From: Bacteroidales bacterium
Lineage (GTDB): Bacteria; Bacteroidota; Bacteroidia; Bacteroidales; UBA4417
Assembly (NCBI GenBank): GCA_016707705.1
Contig: JADJHD010000006.1
Location: 168,640 to 232,639, forward strand
Direction: 5' to 3'
Length of the DNA: 64,000 nt
Each line of letters begins with the position of its first letter. Within the stretch, counting starts at the first letter, position 1. Made by a program: the position numbers and the translations under genes. Below are positions 42,827-51,721 of this stretch, one piece after another. Under the pieces are notes generated by a model. It was not told the origin of the DNA. It worked only from the letters and a program-made list of their open reading frames with translations, and made no database searches.

Positions 42827-44860
42827 ATGAAGAAAGAAACGTTAATCCTGGCATTTAGCTTGTGCTTGTTGGTGGTTCATCCATTGTATTCTCAGAATGC
42901 GCCCATCACTACAGCCCAGCATATTTACAATCCGGTTATCGGCCAGTCCCTAACAATGCCGGTAACCGTTACTCATTTTGAGGACATAAGCAGCATCTCC
43001 CTGATTTTTAATTACAATCCTGCAGTGCTTACTTTCCAGGGTTTTGTTCCAAATGCTGCTTTCAACAATTTTACAGTAAACGGGACCTCTACTCCTGGCA
43101 GGGTTATCATTTCGTGGTATGCGCTGTATGGAATCACCCTTCCCGATAATGCTCATCTGGTTGACCTGATGTTTATGAATAACGGTGGGACCACCTCCGT
43201 TACCTGGGATTCCGGTGATGAAGGATCATGCGAGTATGCCAAATATGACAATGGCGCATACACAGTTCTTAACGATGCACCATTCTCAACTTATTACAGG
43301 AATGGCTATATATCCAGTCCTTCCGCCCCTCTTACCTGGGCACCTGTTATCACCAACGCTACTCCCGGAAGTATTGGGATTCCAATTAAAGTGAATAGCT
43401 TCAATGATATCGGAGCAATTTCCCTTACTCTTGAATATGATCCTGCTGTCATGACCTATCAGAATACCTATTCAGCTAATCCCGTCCTCAATGCTAATGG
43501 CGGCTGGTTTGTTGGTATCCAGGATGCACCGGCAGGTAAAAAAGTAGTGAAAATCAGCTGGACCAAGACTGTTATGGTTCCTCCTATTCCTCCTGTGAAT
43601 TTGCCTGACAGCAGTATTATCATTACCTTGAATTTTAACTATATCGCTGGTACTTCACTCCTTAGCTGGATAGATGATGGTGAATCATGCGAATATGCTG
43701 ATGGAAACTATATCCCATTGGAAGATAGCCCAACAGGAGATTACTACCTGAATGGGCTGGTAACAAGCCAGCATTATGCCCCCCAAACAGTAATGCCATG
43801 CATGACCGGTGTGGTAGGTCAAACTGTTGTTTTCCCGGTAAGAGTTTATGGCTTCACTAACATTGGGGCAATTTCACTTACCATGGATTATAATCCAACT
43901 GTGCTGACCTATCAGTGGACAAGCTCTGATGTGCTTCCATTAGGATGGTCACTGGATGCAAATGGAATTTCCGGGCACTATATTTTTGGTGCCATTGGAG
44001 GGCCATCACTTTCACTTCCTGATGGCAGTGTTTTATTTAATATCAGCTTTATCTATAACGGAGGAAATAGTCTTATAATCTGGGACGATAACGACCCAAT
44101 CTCATGCGAATATGCTGATGGTGTTACTTTAGCACCGCTGTATGATTTGCCAAGGGAAAGCTTTTATATAGATGGATGTATAGGGCCTGCACCTGTAATT
44201 AACGGAAGAACATTCCTTGAAGGTGCCTATGATGTCTCATCTTCCGCGATGACAACACACCTAAACCTCCAAAGCCTGATACCTTTCAATCAGCCTTACA
44301 ATTCCCTGCCCTGGAACTATGCCGGGACTGAAGTGTTAACCACGGTTCCTTCTAATGTAACTGATTGGGTTCTGGTCCAGTTGAGAACAACACAGGCTTC
44401 TTCTTCCACCATCTCAACAAGGGCTGGATTGCTTACAAGCGATGGTGCCGTTACTGATCTGGATGGAATTTCTCCATTGGCCTTTCCGGGAGTTTTGCCT
44501 GGGTACTATTATATGGTAATCTATCACAGAAACCATATGGCTGTGTTGAGTTCAACAACCTATCAGGTTAATCCGTTCAGCGGGATTTATGATTTTAGTT
44601 CCGGACCTTCCGGAAATTACGGAGGAGCCTCCGGAATCAAACTTATTGATATTGCTCTTGGCAGATGGGGTATGCTTGCTTCAGATGCTTCAAATGATCA
44701 GAATATTTATATCAACGACTACACCGATTACTGGGTTCCTGATTTTGGACTTAATCCGGGATATTCCAGGGGAGATTTTAACCTTGATGGAAAAGTGTAC
44801 ATCGATGACTTTACAGACCTCTGGGTTCCTAACTTTGGGTTGATTAACGGATTGCCCTGA
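42827..44860 (+). CDS. Secreted protein with three cohesin-like domains and dockerin-like C-terminus
   Basis: 677 residues. Signal peptide MKKETLILAFSLCLLVVHPLYSQ. Three cohesin-like domains at about 24-163, 165-312 and 315-458, each with a VPV/MPV-strand, an IxxISLxxxYxPAVxTY core and a closing SCEYA...YYxxG motif. Then a ~130-residue module (FLEGAYDVSSSAMTTHLN... VTDWVLVQLRT... YMVIYHRNHMAVLS) shared with the next gene and common in Bacteroidota secreted proteins. The C-terminus is two dockerin-like repeats (IYINDYTDYWVPDFG and GDFNLDGKVYIDDFTDLW). No T9SS tail is visible. First of a four-gene row after a strong terminator; the gap to the next gene is 42 bp. Confidence 0.87.
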   Translation: MKKETLILAFSLCLLVVHPLYSQNAPITTAQHIYNPVIGQSLTMPVTVTHFEDISSISLIFNYNPAVLTFQGFVPNAAFNNFTVNGTSTPGRVIISWYALYGITLPDNAHLVDLMFMNNGGTTSVTWDSGDEGSCEYAKYDNGAYTVLNDAPFSTYYRNGYISSPSAPLTWAPVITNATPGSIGIPIKVNSFNDIGAISLTLEYDPAVMTYQNTYSANPVLNANGGWFVGIQDAPAGKKVVKISWTKTVMVPPIPPVNLPDSSIIITLNFNYIAGTSLLSWIDDGESCEYADGNYIPLEDSPTGDYYLNGLVTSQHYAPQTVMPCMTGVVGQTVVFPVRVYGFTNIGAISLTMDYNPTVLTYQWTSSDVLPLGWSLDANGISGHYIFGAIGGPSLSLPDGSVLFNISFIYNGGNSLIIWDDNDPISCEYADGVTLAPLYDLPRESFYIDGCIGPAPVINGRTFLEGAYDVSSSAMTTHLNLQSLIPFNQPYNSLPWNYAGTEVLTTVPSNVTDWVLVQLRTTQASSSTISTRAGLLTSDGAVTDLDGISPLAFPGVLPGYYYMVIYHRNHMAVLSSTTYQVNPFSGIYDFSSGPSGNYGGASGIKLIDIALGRWGMLASDASNDQNIYINDYTDYWVPDFGLNPGYSRGDFNLDGKVYIDDFTDLWVPNFGLINGLP

Positions 44861-44902
44861 TCATGACTTCTGCCAACTAATGCATTTTAAGCTGACTTAA
44901 TT

Positions 44903-46063
44903 ATGAATTGGAAACTGAATACATTTCTTTTAGTATTGCTTCTTAGCACTCATACTGCTTTTACAGTTAATGCTCCTGTTACCACAATAGCAACTGTTAC
45001 AACAGCAGTCGTTAACCAGCAGGTTACAGTGCCGGTTACTGTTACAGGTTTCAGCAATATTGCAGGCTTGTATTTGGCAATCGATTATGAATATGCCAAG
45101 CTTCATTATGTATCGGGTACTTATAATCCTGCACTTACCGGATTCTGCAGTATTGGAGATATTGATGTCGGCAATGGAATCCATCGTCTCACAATCAGTT
45201 GGGCAGGTGGGAATCCGGTGAACCTTACAAACGGAAGCTGGATTGTAAAATACAACTTCACTTATTTATCCGGTCCGGCACCTTTGACATTCTTCGATAT
45301 CGGACCTTCATGCGTCTTTAACGATCCACAGGGAAATGAACTGAACGATGTTCCTTATTCCAGCTACTACATCAACGGATCAGTATCGCAATCAACAAAA
45401 GTAAATTCAAAAGTTCTGCTCGAAGGTCCGTATTCCACCCTTTCGGCAAATATGAGTACTTCGCTGAAGACAGCCGGACTTATTCCACTTGCTCAGCCTT
45501 ATTCAGCTGCACCCTGGAGTTATACCGGAACCGAATCGGTTACCTCCATTCCGGCCAATGTTGTCGATTGGGTGCTGGTTGAACTTAGGACAGGCACTGC
45601 ATCTTCCACCAAGGTGGCAAGCAGGGCAGGATTTGTCCTGAATTCCGGACTTATCACTGATCTGGATGGAAGTTCAACATTAGGGTTCAATACCGTGGCT
45701 TCCGGGAATTACTACCTGGTGGTAAAACACAGAAATCATATGCCCGTGATGAGTTCTGTCCCGCTGGCATTAAGCGGATCAAGTGTGATCTATGACTTCA
45801 GTACTTCTGCCTCCCAATATTACGGGGGCTCATCTGGCTGCAAGCTTATTGATGCCAGTCTTACGAAATGGGGAATGATTTCAGGAGATCCTTCAAATGA
45901 AGGAAGCATCTACATTAACGACTATACCGATTACTGGATTACCAGCTTTGGACTCACCAATGTTTACAATAACGGTGACTTTAAACTGGATGGAAGTGTT
46001 CTCATTGATGATTACACAGATTATTGGGTACCCAATTTTGGAAAAATAAATACACTGCCCTAA
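44903..46063 (+). CDS. Secreted protein with one cohesin-like domain and dockerin-like C-terminus
   Basis: 386 residues, a short version of the previous gene product. Signal peptide MNWKLNTFLLVLLLSTHTAF. One cohesin-like domain at about 22-157 (VTVPVTVTGFSNIAGLYLAI, GPSCVFNDPQGNELNDVPYS), the LLEGPYSTLSANMS...VVDWVLVELRT...LVVKHRNHMPVMS module at about 168-300, and a dockerin-like pair (IYINDYTDYWITSFG, GDFKLDGSVLIDDYTDYW). Ends in NFGKINTLP, matching NFGLINGLP of its neighbour. In this protein the SCEY motif reads SCVF. No T9SS tail. It lies 18 bp before the next gene, so is probably co-transcribed. Confidence 0.87.
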   Translation: MNWKLNTFLLVLLLSTHTAFTVNAPVTTIATVTTAVVNQQVTVPVTVTGFSNIAGLYLAIDYEYAKLHYVSGTYNPALTGFCSIGDIDVGNGIHRLTISWAGGNPVNLTNGSWIVKYNFTYLSGPAPLTFFDIGPSCVFNDPQGNELNDVPYSSYYINGSVSQSTKVNSKVLLEGPYSTLSANMSTSLKTAGLIPLAQPYSAAPWSYTGTESVTSIPANVVDWVLVELRTGTASSTKVASRAGFVLNSGLITDLDGSSTLGFNTVASGNYYLVVKHRNHMPVMSSVPLALSGSSVIYDFSTSASQYYGGSSGCKLIDASLTKWGMISGDPSNEGSIYINDYTDYWITSFGLTNVYNNGDFKLDGSVLIDDYTDYWVPNFGKINTLP

Positions 46064-46081
46064 TAGTGCTATAGATAAATA

Positions 46082-48088
46082 ATGAAGGGAATTCTGACAC
46101 GGATATTTTGGTTAAGCCTGCTTCTATGCGGGATTGCTCCTGTTTTCAGGGGAGCTGTCCTGGCACAGAATGCGCCGGTTACTACCATCAACTCTGTTCT
46201 GAGTGCCGTTCCCGGACAGCCTGTACAGGTTCCGGTATCTGTAACGGGTTTCAGTAATATCGGATCCTTTACCCTTACCATGGATTATGATTACACCAGG
46301 CTGCAATATGTTTCCGGAGCACTAAATCCCTTGGTTGTCGGGAATCTCAGTATAGGAGACAATGACATGGGTAATGGAGTTCACCGGCTTGTGATAGGTT
46401 GGTTCGGTGGTTGCAGTGGCATCCCCGACAATGCTGCCCTTGTGACTTACACTTTTAACTATTCTGGAGGGAATACAAATCTTCAATGGTTTGAAATAGG
46501 TCCTTCCTGTGAATATTCGGATCTTAATGCAAATGTGCTTACAGATTCTCCAATTGCAACCTACTATATCAATGGAATGGTATGCAGTGCACTCCCAACA
46601 CCGGGACCAATTTCCGGTCCTTCGAGCTTGTGCCAGGGAGTAGCACTTACCAGCTATTCAATAACTCCCCTAAGCGGTATCAGTTCCTATAACTGGACGG
46701 TCCCACCGGGAGCAACCATTGTTTCCGGATTTAATTCCAATACTATTGAAGTTGAATACCAGCCAACTTCCTCATCGGGCAATGTAACAGTATGCGGAAT
46801 AGGGGAGTGCGGCAATGGTCCGCTTTCAATTCTGCCGGTTACCGTTAATTCACTACCTGTGGCAAATGCAGGAAACGATACAACTATTGGCTATGGCACT
46901 TCCACTCAGCTGCATGCATTGAGCGGTGGTTCAGGGAGTTTCAGTTATCACTGGACACCTGCCGAATTGCTGGTGAATCCCAATGTTCAGAATCCGGTTA
47001 CCATTCAATTGCTAAGCACTGAGCTTTTCCATCTGACGGTTACCAACACGGCTTCAAATTGCCAGTCCACAGACGAAATTATTGTAAATATCTCGGGTGG
47101 ACCATTAAGCGTTAACCCGGTAGCCCTGCCCGATTTGATATGTCAGGGTCAGTCATCACAATTGTATGCAAATCCCAGCGGAGGCTCAGGCATTTACAAC
47201 TATGTCTGGACCTGTTTCCCTGTCGGTACTCCTGCCTGGTCATCAACCCAGCAGAATCCTGTAGTCGATCCGGATACAACCACACAATACCTCTTGTCAG
47301 TATTCGATGGCTTCAATGCTGTGAACGGGACTGCCACAATCACGGTAGATCCATTGCCAACAGCATATGTAAATGGGGGAGGGGTGATTTGTGATGATGG
47401 TTCCACAGTTCCGGTTCAGATTCAGTTAACAGGAACCCCGCCCTGGTCCTTTATTTACTCCGATGGAAGTAACACCTATCCTGTGAGCAATCAAATGACA
47501 ACTCCCTTTATCATCGAAACTTCACATGCAGGAACCTATACCGTTATCTCACTGAATGACCAAAACTGCAGTGGAAATTCATCAGGCAGTGCCAATGTTG
47601 AGGTAACCCCTTTACCATCTACTCCAAACATCATTTTGCAGGATTCAATCCTCGTTTCAGATGCTCCGGAGGGTAATCAATGGTATGTAAACGGAGATGT
47701 TATTCTGGGTGCAACCGCTTCAACCTATCAGCCTCTGGAATCAGGTCAATATTGCAGCATTGTGACCTTGAATGATTGCAGCTCCGATTCATCCAATCGC
47801 ATTGATTATGTGATAACTGGGATGCCTGATCAGGAGTTTTACGAAATTGAATTGACCCCAAATCCGGCAGTGAATTTTTTCACCCTAAAAATGAAAAAGT
47901 ACTTGGAAGGTACCAGTAAAATAAGTATCTTTAGTGCTGATGGATTTAGGATTAAAATATTTGAAATCCCTTCTACTTTTTTGCAATTTGGATACTCGTT
48001 CGATATTAGTTACTTGTCTTCTGGCCTTTATTTTATCAGCATTAGTACCGGGGAACGGAATAGTTTAAAAAAACTTCTTGTTTTATGA
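46082..48088 (+). CDS. Cohesin-like and PKD/Ig-like surface protein with T9SS tail
   Basis: 668 residues. Signal peptide up to VLAQ (about residue 29). One cohesin-like domain at about 31-168 (VQVPVSVTGFSNIGSFTLTM, GPSCEYSDLNANVLTDSP). Then several PKD/Ig-like domains (YNWTVPPGATIVSGF, ANAGNDTTIGYGTSTQLHAL, CQGQSSQLYANPSGGSG) at about 178-505, and a further segment with NQWYVNGDVILGAT. The last ~80 residues are a T9SS type A tail (IELTPNPAVNFFTLKM ... GLYFISISTGERNSLKKLLVL). It has no dockerin. This is the only member of the row with both a cohesin-like domain and a sorting tail, so it could act as the surface anchor for dockerin-bearing neighbours (inference). Confidence 0.87.
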   Translation: MKGILTRIFWLSLLLCGIAPVFRGAVLAQNAPVTTINSVLSAVPGQPVQVPVSVTGFSNIGSFTLTMDYDYTRLQYVSGALNPLVVGNLSIGDNDMGNGVHRLVIGWFGGCSGIPDNAALVTYTFNYSGGNTNLQWFEIGPSCEYSDLNANVLTDSPIATYYINGMVCSALPTPGPISGPSSLCQGVALTSYSITPLSGISSYNWTVPPGATIVSGFNSNTIEVEYQPTSSSGNVTVCGIGECGNGPLSILPVTVNSLPVANAGNDTTIGYGTSTQLHALSGGSGSFSYHWTPAELLVNPNVQNPVTIQLLSTELFHLTVTNTASNCQSTDEIIVNISGGPLSVNPVALPDLICQGQSSQLYANPSGGSGIYNYVWTCFPVGTPAWSSTQQNPVVDPDTTTQYLLSVFDGFNAVNGTATITVDPLPTAYVNGGGVICDDGSTVPVQIQLTGTPPWSFIYSDGSNTYPVSNQMTTPFIIETSHAGTYTVISLNDQNCSGNSSGSANVEVTPLPSTPNIILQDSILVSDAPEGNQWYVNGDVILGATASTYQPLESGQYCSIVTLNDCSSDSSNRIDYVITGMPDQEFYEIELTPNPAVNFFTLKMKKYLEGTSKISIFSADGFRIKIFEIPSTFLQFGYSFDISYLSSGLYFISISTGERNSLKKLLVL

Positions 48089-48126
48089 AACAGTCTGCTG
48101 CAATCATGCGGTTTACTTCCGTTTTC

Positions 48127-48146
48127 GTTTTGATGCAAATCAAAAC
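48127..48146 (+). terminator. Possible weak terminator
   Basis: GTTTTGAT and ATCAAAAC form an 8-bp stem with a GCAA loop between two secreted-protein genes. There is no T run directly after it (the T5 run is 10 bp away), so it may be only a hairpin. Confidence 0.35.
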
Positions 48147-48186
48147 CTAGTGCCATTTTTATGCTTAACCAAAAACCCACAATACA

Positions 48187-50340
48187 ATGAAAATCCTTTA
48201 CTCACTTAGCTTGTTCCTTCTACTCTCTGCGAGTCTTTGGGCAACGGAGAATCTAACACTCAAGTTCTCGAATCCCCGAATCGTCTATAACGCCGGTTCG
48301 AACTATCTGGCATTCGATGTACTGATGAAAGCTTCAGCAGGAGGAACATACCTGTATTCATCACAGGTGATTTGCAATGTGAATATTGCAAATTTCAATA
48401 CTGCCACTAATCCTACTTTTCTTAAGGGGTTTATTAATGGACAGTATGAGAGTTTTTCTGCAGGGCTCGCTGATAAATACCTGGTGACAACCACCTGGAA
48501 CAGCAATAACCTGAATATAGCGGTGTATGCAAACCCGATATTCAATGGTGAAGCTGTTAACAGCGGTGCCTATAATGAAGTTACCACATCATACCAGGTT
48601 TTGGGAACGGTTCGGGTGAAGATCAGCAATACTGCCGGTGTTGCTGGTATTAACTTCCAGACAGCCGCCATCACGAATTACCAGAAATATGCAACAGCAG
48701 TTGCTCCTTTCTACGCATCATATTATAATCCAACAACCTATGAAGGCTATGATTTCACAGAACTCTACCTCGCAAGGGTATTCTGCGGAATTTCCAGCTG
48801 GACTCAGGCAGGTGGTGTTGTGGATTGGACCCAGTCAGTAAATACCTCTGTTTGGGATACCACCACCGTAGCTGCTCAGGCAGGAAGTGTAGCTGTCCCA
48901 AATGCTAACGCCAACGGACTTCGCATTCATCAGCTGGGTAAACTCAGGATTCCTGAAAACAGAAGCCTTACCTGCACAGGTGCTACGGATATCAAAGAAC
49001 CTATCGGACTTGTTTTGGGTGCTGGTCCAACCGGAAGATGCCAGTTCCTGGATAATGGTACCATCAATTATACAAATGGTGGTTCCGTTGAAGCTCAGGA
49101 GTATTTTCCTCAGGATCAATGGCATTTCTATTCAATTCCTCTCACTCAGACCGTTGCATGGCCTTACTACAAGATCTTTATGAAGTATTTTGTGGAAAGC
49201 TCCAATGTGTACAAATATGTGGTTGATCCTGACAGTCTGCTTCAAACCCAGATGAAAGGCTATGCCGTTTGGGCCAGCTCTACCTGCTGCCCTCATCCAG
49301 GATTTGTTGCTCCTGTAGGAACTCTGAATACCGGTTCAATTTCAGTTCCTGTAACCAGAACCCTCGCAAACAGCTATGGCTACAACCTTGTTGGAAATCC
49401 TTTTGCAAGTGCAATCGACCTCTCCTCAAGCGGTGTTAGCTGGGGAACCAATGATCCTATGGCCTGGTTCTGGGATCCTACAGCAGCCAACTATTTCGTA
49501 TTCGTGAAATCGCCTGGAAGCGGTACACGCTCCTCACCATATTGCGCTCCTCAGCAGGGATTCTTCGTCCGCCATACACAGGCTGACTTTGCCACATCAA
49601 ACTTTGGTGTTGACAATACTGCAAGACTTATCAATTCAGAGCCTTTCCTCAAACAGGAAGAATCAATTTCTGACCTGCTTGAGATTATGGCCGAAAGTTC
49701 ACAGAACACATTCTTCGATAAGGCTGTGGTTCGCTTTGCAAATGACGCAACCGATGACCTCGACCAGATGTATGATGCTCTGAAACTCAGGGGTAGCCAA
49801 ACAGCTCCGCAGTTGTTTTCAATTGCTGCCGGGACTCAGCTTTCGGTGAATGCACTCAACTGGAACAGTGAAACCATGTCTGTTCCCCTTGGATTTGCCT
49901 GCGGCGAAACAGGTACTTACTCCTTCACCGCTTCAAACCTTGAAAGCTTTGCTTCAAATGTTACCATCAAGCTGGAAGACAGAAAATCAAATACTACCCA
50001 GGACCTGCGCTCAAATCCTGTTTATCAGTTTAGTGCTGATGCAGGTGAAAATTCAGACCGTTTCTTCCTGAATTTCTTCAATCCTTCATTCGGTGTTCAG
50101 AATAATCCGGTAAGCGGATTAAGGATCTACAGCACCGGAGATTTGCTGAATATCAGCAGCGAAAAGGCCGAGTCATTCAAGGGTGATGTATTCGTATATG
50201 ACCTTCTTGGAAATCAAGTATTCCAGTCAAAGTTGCAGAATGTTCCCGTTAACTCTTTCCAGATGCTTCTTTCAAGAGGAGTATATCTTGTGAAGGTAGT
50301 CTCCGGTACATCCGTCAGCTCTGAAAAGGTTTTGTTCTAA
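48187..50340 (+). CDS. T9SS-sorted surface protein without cohesin
   Basis: 717 residues. Signal peptide MKILYSLSLFLLLSASLWA. The N-terminal domain (about 20-200; LTLKFSNPRIVYNAGSNYLAFDVL, then TTSYQVLGTVRVKISN) has a cohesin-like length and strand pattern but lacks the SCEY motif of its neighbours; it is typical of T9SS proteins of this phylum. The middle holds a QDQWHFYSIPLTQTVAW...SYGYNLVGNPFASAIDL region common in Bacteroidota surface proteins. A T9SS type A tail ends the protein (LNISSEKAESFKGDVFVYD...GVYLVKVVSGTSVSSEKVLF). I do not recognise a specific function. The next gene starts at or directly after its stop. Confidence 0.83.
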   Translation: MKILYSLSLFLLLSASLWATENLTLKFSNPRIVYNAGSNYLAFDVLMKASAGGTYLYSSQVICNVNIANFNTATNPTFLKGFINGQYESFSAGLADKYLVTTTWNSNNLNIAVYANPIFNGEAVNSGAYNEVTTSYQVLGTVRVKISNTAGVAGINFQTAAITNYQKYATAVAPFYASYYNPTTYEGYDFTELYLARVFCGISSWTQAGGVVDWTQSVNTSVWDTTTVAAQAGSVAVPNANANGLRIHQLGKLRIPENRSLTCTGATDIKEPIGLVLGAGPTGRCQFLDNGTINYTNGGSVEAQEYFPQDQWHFYSIPLTQTVAWPYYKIFMKYFVESSNVYKYVVDPDSLLQTQMKGYAVWASSTCCPHPGFVAPVGTLNTGSISVPVTRTLANSYGYNLVGNPFASAIDLSSSGVSWGTNDPMAWFWDPTAANYFVFVKSPGSGTRSSPYCAPQQGFFVRHTQADFATSNFGVDNTARLINSEPFLKQEESISDLLEIMAESSQNTFFDKAVVRFANDATDDLDQMYDALKLRGSQTAPQLFSIAAGTQLSVNALNWNSETMSVPLGFACGETGTYSFTASNLESFASNVTIKLEDRKSNTTQDLRSNPVYQFSADAGENSDRFFLNFFNPSFGVQNNPVSGLRIYSTGDLLNISSEKAESFKGDVFVYDLLGNQVFQSKLQNVPVNSFQMLLSRGVYLVKVVSGTSVSSEKVLF

Positions 50341-50360
50341 TGCTTAATACATCGAAAATC

Positions 50361-50606
50361 ATGAAAAAGTTATTTATATCCCTCATCATACTCTTCACTG
50401 TTCTCTTATCCTCACTGGATACATTTGCACAGATTCCACCCCCACCTCCCGATCCGGGTGGAAATCCCTGCAATACCAATGGTACCCAGGTTGGCGGACC
50501 ATCCGCTCCCCTTGGTGACGGTATCTGGCTTCTGGTTGCACTCGCTGCTGCTTACGGCATCAGGAGAATCAACCACAAGGGCAAGTCAGAAGAACCTGTC
50601 AGCTAA
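50361..50606 (+). CDS. Small PID-CTERM-like membrane protein
   Basis: 81 residues from the ATG at 50361, preferred because it begins a signal peptide (MKKLFISLIILFTVLLSS...FAQ). An upstream ATG at 50340 overlaps the previous stop codon (TAATG) and could also be used by coupled translation. The mature part is a Pro-rich stretch (IPPPPPDPGGNPC), then NGTQVGGPSAPLGDGIWLLV, a short membrane segment and a basic tail (YGIRRINHKGKSEE). This signal-Pro-(P/D)-Gly-membrane-basic plan resembles the PID-CTERM sorting domains annotated in Bacteroidota, thought to be processed by an exosortase-like enzyme; none is encoded here. Function unknown. Confidence 0.7.
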   Translation: MKKLFISLIILFTVLLSSLDTFAQIPPPPPDPGGNPCNTNGTQVGGPSAPLGDGIWLLVALAAAYGIRRINHKGKSEEPVS

Positions 50607-50659
50607 GAGTTCGTGAATTCCAAAGGAAGTTTTGCATTGTGACCTTAAACACTTAAGTC

Positions 50660-51721
50660 ATGAAAGCCTACTCATTATTGCTCGTCTTTGTTTTTTTGTT
50701 CAGCAGTTTTCTGAATGCACAAAATGCACCGGTCACCATAGTGTCATCCCAATATGGAGTCACCCCGGGAATTATCACAGTTCCTGTTAAGGTGAACGGA
50801 TTTTCAAGTCTGGGAGCTTTTTCCCTCGACCTGAAATATGACCCGGCTGTGCTGGGTTTTGTCCAGGGAATCAGAAATTCCTCACTCTATGGTTCCTTTC
50901 TTGCCGGTGATAATCTGCTGGCAGGAGGGATGCGCCATGTGGTGATATCCTGGTTCGGACCCGCAACAAGTTTCCCTGACGGATCCACACTTTTTGAATT
51001 GAAGTTCACCTATACCGGCGGTACCTCTGTTATGCAATGGATGGACGATGGAAGTTCCTGCGAATATGCCGATGCAGCCTATAATCCTCTTCCGGATATG
51101 CCGGCCACCTGCTATTATCAGGATGGAATCATAACTTCTGACAGACTACTGAATATTGACCTTTTTATTCAGGGACTTTATAATCCGGTAACTCAGCAGA
51201 TGAGTCAGGCAATTGAGAATTCTCCAATGCCCTGCGAAGCAGCAATTGCTGATCAGGTAACAGTTGAACTTCATAATGCTGCAAATTATTCATTGGTTGA
51301 GTATTCAGCAAGCGGAATCAATCTGGGTGTTGATGGAAAACTGAAATGCAATATCCCTGCTGCAAAGTCTGGGAGTTATTACATCGCAATCAAACACAGG
51401 AACAGCATAGAAACAGTGAGCTCCTTACCGGTTTCACTGGGCTCTGGAATCACCGATTACAATTTTGTGAATGCTGCATCAAGGGCTTTTGGTAATAATC
51501 TGATGCAGATGAGCGATGGAAACTGGGTGATTTTTACCGGGGATACCAATCAGGATGGGATTGTGGATTCAGGAGATATGATCATGGTGGATAATGATGT
51601 TTCCGGCTTTTCAACCGGGTATATACCTTCCGATTGCAATGGAGATGGATTGGTGGATTCATCGGATATGATCATGGTTGACAATAATGCAGCTGCTTTT
51701 GTGACTGTCGCCACTCCATGA
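50660..51721 (+). CDS. Secreted protein with one cohesin-like domain and a canonical dockerin
   Basis: 353 residues. Signal peptide MKAYSLLLVFVFLFSSFLNAQ. Cohesin-like domain at about 22-158 (ITVPVKVNGFSSLGAFSLDL, GSSCEYADAAYNPLPDMPA). The middle module (LFIQGLYNPVTQQMSQAIEN... DQVTVELHNAANYSLVEYSA... YYIAIKHRNSIETVSS) is a distant copy of the module in the genes at 42.8 and 44.9 kb. The C-terminus has two dockerin repeats with clear calcium loops: GDTNQDGIVDSGDMIMVDND and SDCNGDGLVDSSDMIMVDNN. These repeats are more canonical than the YTDYW type in the neighbours. No T9SS tail. Confidence 0.88.
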   Translation: MKAYSLLLVFVFLFSSFLNAQNAPVTIVSSQYGVTPGIITVPVKVNGFSSLGAFSLDLKYDPAVLGFVQGIRNSSLYGSFLAGDNLLAGGMRHVVISWFGPATSFPDGSTLFELKFTYTGGTSVMQWMDDGSSCEYADAAYNPLPDMPATCYYQDGIITSDRLLNIDLFIQGLYNPVTQQMSQAIENSPMPCEAAIADQVTVELHNAANYSLVEYSASGINLGVDGKLKCNIPAAKSGSYYIAIKHRNSIETVSSLPVSLGSGITDYNFVNAASRAFGNNLMQMSDGNWVIFTGDTNQDGIVDSGDMIMVDNDVSGFSTGYIPSDCNGDGLVDSSDMIMVDNNAAAFVTVATP

